Positions 44,863-52,045 of a DNA stretch of 64,000 bases are shown here, in pieces. Source of the stretch: Chelatococcus caeni (lineage in GTDB: Bacteria; Pseudomonadota; Alphaproteobacteria; Rhizobiales; Beijerinckiaceae). A model generated the notes under the pieces. That model made no database searches, had not been told where the DNA came from, and was given only the letters and a program-made list of their open reading frames with translations. The stretch is taken from contig NZ_JACIEN010000009.1 of NCBI RefSeq assembly GCF_014196925.1, forward strand, positions 1 through 64,000. Reading direction: 5' to 3'. Within the stretch, counting starts at the first letter, position 1. Each line of letters starts with the position of its first letter. The position numbers and the translations under genes are program-made.

Positions 44863-45585
44863 GTGAACTGGCCCGTTTCGCTCGCCATCGGCCTCGCGAC
44901 GGCGATCTTCGCCGCATTCTACGGCTTTCTCGTCGCCCATGCGGCCGGGGAGTGGCTGCGCATTCCCGCCTTCGAGGGAACCTTCGGCTATTTCGTGGTC
45001 TTCTGCGCCCTCGTCGCGCTCGTGGCCGGCCTCATTATCGGCATTCTCGTCGGGCGCCTGTGGGCGGGCGGAGGCGGGTGGTGGACGCTCGTCCGCGCTG
45101 TCGTGGTGGCCGGTGCGCTCATCACGGCGTTGGGCGGCCTTGCCTGGCTCTCGGACCGTCGCGAGCCGCCGCTCAGGGCCCCGCTCGATCTCCTGCTCGA
45201 CATCCGCGTGCCGGTGGCGCTCGTCGCCACCATGGCAGAACGGGGAGAACTGCCCTTCGTCATCCTCTACGGCGGCGAGACCTGGCGGCGCGGCGACATC
45301 ACCGCGCAGGCGGGAAGCGGCGACGACGGCCGGGCCCTTCTTGCCGCGCGCGTGGAGATCCACAACGCGGCTGCCCGCCGGCAGATCGGCGTCTTCCTGC
45401 GCGTCGCGCCGGAGCAGTTCTTCGACCTGCCCTTGCCAGCGATGCCGCAGCCGTCAACCGCATGGAGCGACTGGCTCGGGGCGTCCCGCCTGCTCGACGG
45501 CTCCGCGCCGGCGCCCGAAGAGGCCTTTGCCCTGCGCTTCCGCGTGGTGCCGCGGCTGGCGGAGGCCGGTCCGTCGCAGCCGTGA
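44863..45585 (+). CDS. Membrane protein of unknown function
   Basis: The 240-residue protein has three hydrophobic helices in the first 100 residues (about 5-25, 40-66 and 78-98), then a soluble domain. The soluble part includes LYGGETWRRGDITAQAGS and ARRQIGVFLRVAPEQFFDLPLP. It starts with GTG at 44863, 29 bases after the IalB-like gene. No family is recognised. Confidence 0.6.
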   Translation: MNWPVSLAIGLATAIFAAFYGFLVAHAAGEWLRIPAFEGTFGYFVVFCALVALVAGLIIGILVGRLWAGGGGWWTLVRAVVVAGALITALGGLAWLSDRREPPLRAPLDLLLDIRVPVALVATMAERGELPFVILYGGETWRRGDITAQAGSGDDGRALLAARVEIHNAAARRQIGVFLRVAPEQFFDLPLPAMPQPSTAWSDWLGASRLLDGSAPAPEEAFALRFRVVPRLAEAGPSQP

Positions 45586-45684
45586 AAACCGGCGCGCTAC
45601 CGTTTGAGCTTACCAGGTCATGGCGGCTATGATGCCGGCAGGCTGGCCGGGATGCATGGCCTGCCTGCCGAAAGTGGGGGGACC

Positions 45685-46314
45685 GTGCGTAGGGTTGCCG
45701 TCATTTCCGTCGCCGGCCTCATGGCCATGGCCCTCCAGCTGATGCCGGCCATGGGACAATCGGTGAGCGAGTTTCCACTGCATGCGGCGGCGGCCGAGGG
45801 GAACGTCGCCGCAATCCGCGGGCTCCTGTCGCAGGGGGCTGCCGTCGATGCGCGTGATCGCAACGGCCGCACCGCGCTGCTGGTGGCGACCCATGCCAAC
45901 CACATCGCGGCCGCGCAGGCGCTGATCGAGGCGGGCGCCGACGTCAATGCCAAGGACGACATCGAGGACAGCCCCTATCTCTATGCGGGCGCGCGCGGCC
46001 ACCTCGAGATCCTGCGCATCACGCTCGCGCATGGTGCCGACCTCAGGAGCACCAACCGATACGGTGGCACGGCGCTCATCCCCGCGGCCGAGCGTGGCCA
46101 TGTGGAGACCGTGCGCACGCTGCTCGAGGCCATCATCCTCGGCGACGGCGGCCAGTGTCATCAGCAGATCGTCCAGCTTCTGGTTGACGCCGGCGCCAGG
46201 GTCGATCTCGCAGACCGGGACGGCGTGACGCCCCGCGCGCATGCGCTGAGCCGCGACTACGCCGAGATCGAGCGGATCCTCGTCGCAGCAGGAGCCGAAG
46301 GGAGAAAGCCATGA
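45685..46314 (+). CDS. Exported ankyrin-repeat protein
   Basis: The 209-residue protein has a signal peptide (about 1-22) and four to five ankyrin repeats: PLHAAAAEGNVAAIRGLLSQGA, GRTALLVATHANHIAAAQALIEAGADVN, the EDSPYLYAGARGHLEIL block, GTALIPAAERGHVETVRTLLEA and a degenerate last one. It should bind another protein in the periplasm. A GTG start at 45685 has GGGGGGA upstream; an in-frame ATG at 45652 would lengthen the N-terminus. Its stop overlaps the deaminase start as ATGA. Confidence 0.8.
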   Translation: MRRVAVISVAGLMAMALQLMPAMGQSVSEFPLHAAAAEGNVAAIRGLLSQGAAVDARDRNGRTALLVATHANHIAAAQALIEAGADVNAKDDIEDSPYLYAGARGHLEILRITLAHGADLRSTNRYGGTALIPAAERGHVETVRTLLEAIILGDGGQCHQQIVQLLVDAGARVDLADRDGVTPRAHALSRDYAEIERILVAAGAEGRKP

Positions 46315-46799
46315 CGGCCCGGGAGCGGTTCCTCTGCGAGGCGATCGAGCTCGCCTATGCCAATGTCGCCAAGGGCGGGCGGCCCTTCGGCGCCGTCGTC
46401 GTCAGGGACGGCGAGGTCATCGCGACCGGCGTCAACGAGGTGGTGGCGACGCATGATCCGACGGCCCATGCGGAATTGCTCGCCCTCAGGGCGGCGGGGC
46501 GCCGGCTCGGCTCGGCCAATCTTCAGGGCTGCACCGTCTATGCCAGCGGCCATCCCTGCCCGATGTGCCTCGCCGCCATGCGCCTGTCCGGCGTCGGCGC
46601 GGTCGTCTACGCCTATTCGAACGAGGATGCCGCGCCTTACGGTCTGTCGACGGCGGCGATCTATGCCGATCTTGCGAGGCCCTTCGCCGAGCAGTCGATG
46701 ACCATCGGCCATGATCCCATCCGCCTCGACGGGCGTCCGGACCTCTATGCGACCTGGCACCAGCGGCAGGAGAGGCAGGAAAGCCGCGGCGGAGGCTGA
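46311..46799 (+). CDS. Zinc-dependent nucleoside/guanine deaminase
   Basis: The 162-residue protein is a CDA-fold deaminase. The catalytic HAE is in TAHAELLALRAA and the zinc cysteines are in SGHPCPMCLAAM. The pattern (GGRPFGAVVVRDGEVIATG, SNEDAAPYGLSTAA) fits guanine deaminase or related nucleoside deaminases. No signal peptide is seen, so it is cytoplasmic although coupled to an exported ankyrin protein. That pairing is odd unless the ankyrin signal is in fact a membrane anchor with a different topology. Confidence 0.9.
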   Translation: MTARERFLCEAIELAYANVAKGGRPFGAVVVRDGEVIATGVNEVVATHDPTAHAELLALRAAGRRLGSANLQGCTVYASGHPCPMCLAAMRLSGVGAVVYAYSNEDAAPYGLSTAAIYADLARPFAEQSMTIGHDPIRLDGRPDLYATWHQRQERQESRGGG

Positions 46800-46883
46800 C
46801 CGGCGCGCCTGTCGGTGCGGTAACACGCTTTCCTCCTTCACCCCGTGCGAGTAGAATTGGCGCACGATGAGAAGGGGGCTGCG

Positions 46884-49523
46884 GTGATCGCAAGCATTCT
46901 CTCGTTGCCTTTCTGCCGATTGTCGTATCGCCCTCGTCGCTCCGGGCGGGGCGCCCTTGCGACGTTCCTCAGCGCATGTCTGTGCGCTCTCGTCCTCGCC
47001 GCCGGCACCCTCTCATTCCCGGCACAGGCCGACACGCGCCGCGTCGCGCTCGTCATCGGCAATGCGCGTTACGCCGCCCTGCCATCCCTCCAGAACCCGG
47101 CCAACGAGGTCGAGGAGGTGACGACGACGCTGCGACGGGCGGGCTTCGACGTCATTGCCGGCATCGACCAGGACCGGCTGGCGCTGGAGGAGAGCATCAA
47201 GCGTTTCTTCCGTTCGCTCAACGGGGCGGATGTCGGGCTCTTCTACTATTCGGGCCACGCGGTGCAGTTGTCTGGCCGGAACTATGTGGTGCCGACGGAC
47301 GCCACCTTGTCCACGGCCTACGACGTGGAGATCCAGACCGTCGATCTCGAGGCGATCCTCGACCAGATGCGGCGCACGGCGAAGACGCAGATCGTCTTTC
47401 TGGACGCCTGCCGCAACAATCCCTTCCGGGCCGAGCGCTATTGGGTGGCGGAGAAGCTGCAGCCGGTCGAGCAGCGCCAGGGCCTTGCCGACATCCGGCC
47501 CGGCATCGGCACCCTCATCTCGTTCTCGACCGAGCCGGGCAATGTCTCCTACGATGGCGAAGGGCCGCTCAGCCCCTTCACGCGTGCCTTCACCTCCCGC
47601 GCCCTGACGCCCAACCAGGAAATCCGCTCGCTCCTCACGGACGTGCGCCGCGACGTCATCAAGGCGACCGGCGGCCGGCAGGTGCCGTGGGAGAATTCCT
47701 CGCTGACCGACGCGTTCTATTTCATCTCGCGCGACGTGGCGCCGGTGGTCGCGCCGATGCAGCACGTGCAGCTCGCGGCCGGCAGCACGATCCGCGTCGG
47801 CATCCCCGAGCCGCAGACCTACCAGGAGGCGGACCTCAAGGTCTCCTTCGACCTTCTGCCGGAGCAGGGCCAGATCCTGCTCGACGGCGCGCCCGTCGCC
47901 GTCGCCGAGCCCTATCCGTCCTCCGCCCTCGGGCGGATCGCCTACCGCAGCGAGGGGGCAGCGCCCGGCTTCGTCGGCATTCTCGGCTACACGGTGTCCA
48001 ACCGCTTCGAGCAGTCGAGCCGCGGGCTCGTTGCGCTCACCGTGACGGAAGCGACCGTCGCGCAGGCAGGAGTGCGCGATACGAAGACCGGGCCGACCCG
48101 CTCCGCCGAGGCCGACGACGGCGCCGTGATGGAGCGCTTCGCCAAGCGCCTCGCCGCGCACAAGGCGCGCGTGCCCATCGGTGTCGGCCCTGTACCGCTC
48201 GGCTTTCCCGCTTTCGAGGCGCCGACCGGTGCGGGCGAGCCCATCGTCTCGGTCGATGCCATCCCGCCGAAGGGCGTGTTGCGGCTCGACGGCAAGACGG
48301 TGCTCGCCGGGGCACGCATCGGCGCTTCGAGCCTCGCCCGCCTCGCCTACGAGCCGCAGATCGGCACGCAGGCCCAGGCCTTTTCGCTGACGCTCGGCCT
48401 GCCGACGGCGGCGGCGCGCGCGCCCCTGGCGGCGAAGGTCGCCGTCGAGCCGGTGCTGCATGCCTGCGATGTGCTGGCCGGAGAGCCGCTCGACCTTGCC
48501 GGTGTCACGGCCGGCGTCCTGCCCAACGAGGTCGACGGGCCGAAGGCGCTTGCCGCCTGCAACGAGGCGCGCCGCGACTATCCCCAGGTGACGCGCTTCC
48601 TCTACCAGCTCGGCCGCGCCCAATTGGCGAGCCGCGAGCTCGACGCCGCCTGGGCGAGCTTTGAGGAGAGCGCGGCGCGCGGCCATGTGCGCGCGCTCTA
48701 CCAGCTCGGGTATCTGTACACGGTCAATGCCGGCCGGCCGATGGATCGCGCCAAGGCGAACGACTACTACAAGCGGGGCGCCGACCTGGGAGACCCCTAC
48801 AGCGTCTACAATTACGGCCGGGCGCTCTTCTACGGCCGCGGCCTGCCGCAGGATGTGCCGGGTGGCCTTGCGATGCTGCTCAGGGCGGCCGAGATGGGCC
48901 ACACCTATGCCATGAACGAGTTGGGCGCCATCTTCCTCTACGGCCGCAACATGTCGCCGGACGAGGGCCGGGGCGTCGCGTTCTACCGTGCCGGGGCGGC
49001 GCGCAAGGACATCTATTCCTTCAACAATCTCGGCCTTGCCTATCTCGGCGGCACCGGCGTGCCGAGGGATCCGAAGCGGGCCTATGATTTCTTCACGGCC
49101 GCCGCCAAGGACGGGCACCCGGCCGCGCCCTACAACATCGGCCGCATGTACCGCGACGGCATCTTCGTGAAGCGGGATGCGGCGGCGGCGGCGCGCTGGT
49201 TCGAGCAGGCCGCCGAGCGTGGCGACACCTGGGGCGCGTCGGCCCGGGGCGAGCTCGTTCTCAGCCGGTCGACGCCCCGCAACCAACAGATCGCCGCGCA
49301 GTTCTTCGCCCTCGCCGTGGCGCTCGACCGCACCAACGGCAATACGGCGGCGCGGGAGCGCCTCACGCAGCTTCCCGCCGAGGCCAAGACGGCCGCCGCC
49401 CGCGAATTCGCCCGTCAGCTCGGGCGCAGCTTCGACGCAGGTGGCGGCGCGCTCGACGACACCCTCGTCGCACTCGCCCGCGACGCCTGGCAGCAACGCA
49501 ATCCCCGGGTCGATCTCTTCTGA
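46884..49523 (+). CDS. Caspase-fold (C14) protein with Sel1-like repeats
   Basis: The 879-residue protein has an N-terminal hydrophobic signal or anchor (about 20-50), a caspase p20-like domain (about 53-285), a middle region with two bounded beta-rich blocks and a set of Sel1-like repeats (about 580-830: RALYQLGYLYTVNAGRPMDRAKANDYYKRGADLGD). The dyad is complete: His125 in YYSGHAVQL and Cys176 in FLDACRNNPF. Such orthocaspase-like proteins would act in the periplasm and Sel1 repeats bind partners. The start is GTG at 46884 with GAGAAGGGGG upstream. It is followed 18 bases later by a lipoprotein gene. Confidence 0.9.
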   Translation: MIASILSLPFCRLSYRPRRSGRGALATFLSACLCALVLAAGTLSFPAQADTRRVALVIGNARYAALPSLQNPANEVEEVTTTLRRAGFDVIAGIDQDRLALEESIKRFFRSLNGADVGLFYYSGHAVQLSGRNYVVPTDATLSTAYDVEIQTVDLEAILDQMRRTAKTQIVFLDACRNNPFRAERYWVAEKLQPVEQRQGLADIRPGIGTLISFSTEPGNVSYDGEGPLSPFTRAFTSRALTPNQEIRSLLTDVRRDVIKATGGRQVPWENSSLTDAFYFISRDVAPVVAPMQHVQLAAGSTIRVGIPEPQTYQEADLKVSFDLLPEQGQILLDGAPVAVAEPYPSSALGRIAYRSEGAAPGFVGILGYTVSNRFEQSSRGLVALTVTEATVAQAGVRDTKTGPTRSAEADDGAVMERFAKRLAAHKARVPIGVGPVPLGFPAFEAPTGAGEPIVSVDAIPPKGVLRLDGKTVLAGARIGASSLARLAYEPQIGTQAQAFSLTLGLPTAAARAPLAAKVAVEPVLHACDVLAGEPLDLAGVTAGVLPNEVDGPKALAACNEARRDYPQVTRFLYQLGRAQLASRELDAAWASFEESAARGHVRALYQLGYLYTVNAGRPMDRAKANDYYKRGADLGDPYSVYNYGRALFYGRGLPQDVPGGLAMLLRAAEMGHTYAMNELGAIFLYGRNMSPDEGRGVAFYRAGAARKDIYSFNNLGLAYLGGTGVPRDPKRAYDFFTAAAKDGHPAAPYNIGRMYRDGIFVKRDAAAAARWFEQAAERGDTWGASARGELVLSRSTPRNQQIAAQFFALAVALDRTNGNTAARERLTQLPAEAKTAAAREFARQLGRSFDAGGGALDDTLVALARDAWQQRNPRVDLF

Positions 49524-49540
49524 CGGAAAGGAAGACGCAG

Positions 49541-49933
49541 ATGTCCCACGGTGCCACGACGAGCGTCGCTGTGGCGGCGTTGTTGCTGCTCGGCGCAACC
49601 TCCCTTCAGGGATGCATGACGCAGCCACGCCCCTATGACACGGCGATGGAGCCCCGCACCTCCCGCACGACGACGGCGGCACCGCGTGGAACGACCTCGC
49701 GGACACGCACGGCCCGTCCCACCACAACGACCGGCCCCAGCTATTTCACGCCGGGCGATTCCGGCAACAGTGGCGATAGCGGCGGAGGCTATGGTGACAG
49801 CGGGAGCGGCGCAGGCGGCGGGGGCGTGGGGGGCGGATCGGGAGGCGCCGGATCGGGAGGTGGCGGCGCAGGTGGCGGAGGCACCGGCGGCGGTAGCGGT
49901 GATGGCGACGCCGGCGGCGGCTGGGGTGGCTGA
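49541..49933 (+). CDS. Gly-rich lipoprotein
   Basis: The 130-residue precursor has a lipoprotein signal with lipobox LQGC (Cys about 25). The mature part starts Thr/Arg-rich (about 26-65) and then is about 65 residues of almost only Gly, Ser, Asp and Ala. It is low complexity and likely disordered. It follows the caspase/Sel1 gene closely and may be its partner at the outer membrane. Codon use is extremely GC-rich, so some doubt about the exact C-terminus remains. Confidence 0.7.
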   Translation: MSHGATTSVAVAALLLLGATSLQGCMTQPRPYDTAMEPRTSRTTTAAPRGTTSRTRTARPTTTTGPSYFTPGDSGNSGDSGGGYGDSGSGAGGGGVGGGSGGAGSGGGGAGGGGTGGGSGDGDAGGGWGG

Positions 49934-49993
49934 ATGCTGCAGCCCGTAATTCGACCGCGAGCAGAAGCAAAGGCCAGCTAAGTGCAACACGTC

Positions 49994-50075
49994 CTGGCCG
50001 GGCTTGCCCCGGCCATCCACGCCTTTGACCCTGCGTACTGCTTCCACGGCGGGATGCCCGCGACGAGCGCGGGCA
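49994..50075. repeat. REP-like doublet of hairpins between convergent genes
   Basis: Two hairpins occur: TGGCCGGG/CCCGGCCA (49994-50001 with 50007-50014) and ATGCCCGCG/CGCGGGCAT (50053-50061 with 50067-50075). The surrounding words, such as GGCCGGGCTTGCCCCGGCCATCC and GCGGGCATGACGG, resemble REP-type elements scattered in rhizobial genomes. It lies in the 244-base gap 49934-50177 between the lipoprotein and the second caspase gene, where it may act as a bidirectional terminator. Confidence 0.6.
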
Positions 50076-50177
50076 TGACGGCCTCGAGGGACGGGCGGGC
50101 GCTCTCCAGCCCGCCTGACAAGCCGTTGCCGGCTGCTGACGCCGGGCCCTCACAGCCGGGCCAGGCGTCACCTGATC

Positions 50178-51695
50178 CTACCGATACCCGTAACTCGGCG
50201 AGGTCGGCATGGGCTGGCGCTGCGGCATCGGGCGATAGCCGCCGCCATCACCGCGCATGCGCGGGGGGCGTGGCCGGCTCATGCCGCCGAGGATGGCGCC
50301 GCCGATGATGTCGACCGCGATGGCCGGGCCGGGGTCATAGCTGCGCACGGGCCGCTCGACCCATACGGGCTCGGCGTAGTCGTCGACCGGCGCGCGGCGC
50401 GGCTTGGTCGTGGCCTTCTGCGTCTTCTTCGGTGCCGGCGCGGGCGTCGTCTTGGTCTTCGTGGGCTTGAGCGCGGGTGCCGGCGCGGGACATACGGCCG
50501 CCAGCTGCAGCCTTGCGCGTTCCGGCGCGGTGGCGGCGAGCCGCATGGCCGCCTCGGCGTGCGAGGAGCCGGGGAACAGGCGCAGATAAAGGGCGAAGGC
50601 GTCCTTGGTGCCGTCGCGCACGGCCTCGGCCCAGGCCATCTCCTCCTGCCGCAGCGTCAGGATGCGGTGCACGCGCAGCGCCAGCAGGTCGTCGGGATGG
50701 GCGGCGAGGAACAGGCGGTAGGCGTCCGGCGTGTCCCAGTAGAGGGCGCTACGGAAGGCTTCCGCCGCCGTGCGTCCGCCGAGGGCGGCGGTCGTGACCT
50801 GGGCGGCCCCCGTTGAGCCGGTGGTCTCGACCGTGTCCGCCGCCGTCTGCAGCGCACCCTCGAAGAAGCTGAACTGCGTCGTCAGCGACGAAGTCTCCCA
50901 CGGAGTCTGCTGACCTCCCGTCGTTTCGTAGACGGCGAGGCGCACCTGGCGGAACAGCTGCTCCACCGGCAGGCCCGGCTCGCGCACCAGCTTGAGGAAG
51001 GCGGCCGCGAAGGGGCTGTGCTCGCCGGTGCCGTCGGCCGCCGTCGCCCCCGGGGAGGTCGAGAAGGCGACGAGGGTGCCGCCCTTCGATTCGATGCGCG
51101 CCAAGCCGGTCTCGCCTGGCGGGCCGGCATCGGCACCGTCGAGGAGCGTCAGCGCGAGGCCGCGCGCCCCGGTCGGGTTGACGAAGGGATTGTCGCGGCA
51201 GGAATCGAGGATGACGATCTTGGTGCGCGCCTTCGTGGCGTCGAGGCGCTTCAGGATGTCGGTGAGCGAGACCGACTGGCCCGGTACGTCGGCATCGGTG
51301 CGGGGCTTGACGTCGATCGGCAAGAGGTAGTTCGTGCCGGTGAGCTGGACGGCGTGGCCGGCATAGAAGACGACGGCCGCCGCATCCTCGCCCGCCGCCT
51401 CGACCTTCTTGGCGAAGGCATCGAGCGTCGCCTGGAAGGCGGGCAGGGTGGCATCGGCGAGATGGACGACGTCGAAGCCCGCCTCCGTCAGTGCATCGCG
51501 TGTCGCCGCCGCGTCCCGCATCGGGTTCGGCAGCGCGGGGATCGCCTCGTAGGACGCGTTGCCGACGACCAGAGCGACGCGCTTGGCGGCTTCCGCTGGC
51601 CATGGGGCGAGGATGACTGCAACGACGGCGGCGGCAAGCCAGTTCATGAGATGGCCCGGCCGCATCGGCCGGGGAGCCACGGCTGGACTGGTCAT
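50178..51695 (-). CDS. Caspase-fold (C14) exported protein
   Basis: The 505-residue precursor has a signal peptide (about 12-36, cleavage after AEAA) and a caspase domain (about 37-270) starting AKRVALVVGNASYEAIPALPNP. The dyad is His114 in FYAGHAVQL and Cys166 in ILDSCRDNPF. A Lys/Pro-rich linker (about 408-450) precedes a C-terminal Pro/Arg-rich tail. It shares the catalytic plan of the gene at 46884 but lacks the Sel1 repeats. The ATG at 51695 has GAGGAGGG upstream. It faces that gene across a REP-like doublet. Confidence 0.9.
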   Translation of the reverse strand: MTSPAVAPRPMRPGHLMNWLAAAVVAVILAPWPAEAAKRVALVVGNASYEAIPALPNPMRDAAATRDALTEAGFDVVHLADATLPAFQATLDAFAKKVEAAGEDAAAVVFYAGHAVQLTGTNYLLPIDVKPRTDADVPGQSVSLTDILKRLDATKARTKIVILDSCRDNPFVNPTGARGLALTLLDGADAGPPGETGLARIESKGGTLVAFSTSPGATAADGTGEHSPFAAAFLKLVREPGLPVEQLFRQVRLAVYETTGGQQTPWETSSLTTQFSFFEGALQTAADTVETTGSTGAAQVTTAALGGRTAAEAFRSALYWDTPDAYRLFLAAHPDDLLALRVHRILTLRQEEMAWAEAVRDGTKDAFALYLRLFPGSSHAEAAMRLAATAPERARLQLAAVCPAPAPALKPTKTKTTPAPAPKKTQKATTKPRRAPVDDYAEPVWVERPVRSYDPGPAIAVDIIGGAILGGMSRPRPPRMRGDGGGYRPMPQRQPMPTSPSYGYR

Positions 51696-52000
51696 GGAAA
51701 TACCCTCCTCAGCCTGCGAGACGGCGTCTCGCGCGCGCACCGGGCATCTCTTCACAGGCGGCAGGCTGTCGGCCTCGTCTCTTCCGGGCGATTTCGCCGC
51801 GCAGGCTGCCGCGCCTGCCTGCCGGTGCAGTCCGACGTTAGGCGGGTCTTTCGCCAGCTGCCGTGAGGCGGCGCACATGCCGGCCCGCCGACCGTTCCCG
51901 CCGGCTTCCGTGCCATCAGCCCTCTTCGTGCTGTTGCGCACCGCTGCCGGTCTCTTCCTCAGGCATTCTACGCCTGTCTCGACCAGAAGACACGACTTTC
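51696..52000. other. Intergenic region upstream of the second caspase gene
   Basis: This is most of a 350-base gap between clpV and the caspase gene, both on the minus strand. It contains the caspase ribosome site at the left edge and presumably its promoter. I see no convincing coding sequence; short frames here are unsupported. The terminator-like hairpin at 52001-52036 occupies the right edge. Confidence 0.4.
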
Positions 52001-52036
52001 GCCCCTCCGCTTCCCATGGTGGAGGGGCTTTCTTTT
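52001..52036 (+). terminator. Intrinsic-terminator-like hairpin on the plus strand
   Basis: GCCCCTCC (52001-52008) pairs with GGAGGGGC (52021-52028) and is followed by TTTCTTTT on the plus strand. Read on the minus strand, as an end for clpV, there is no T-run after the stem. Thus the signal best fits a plus-strand transcript, yet no plus-strand gene precedes it within the gap. Confidence 0.55.
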
Positions 52037-52045
52037 GCTCGTTCA

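Noticed and set aside
49934-50177. Insertion sequence remnant in the convergent gap
   Set aside because: There is no transposase fragment or terminal repeat pair; the structure fits REP-like hairpins.
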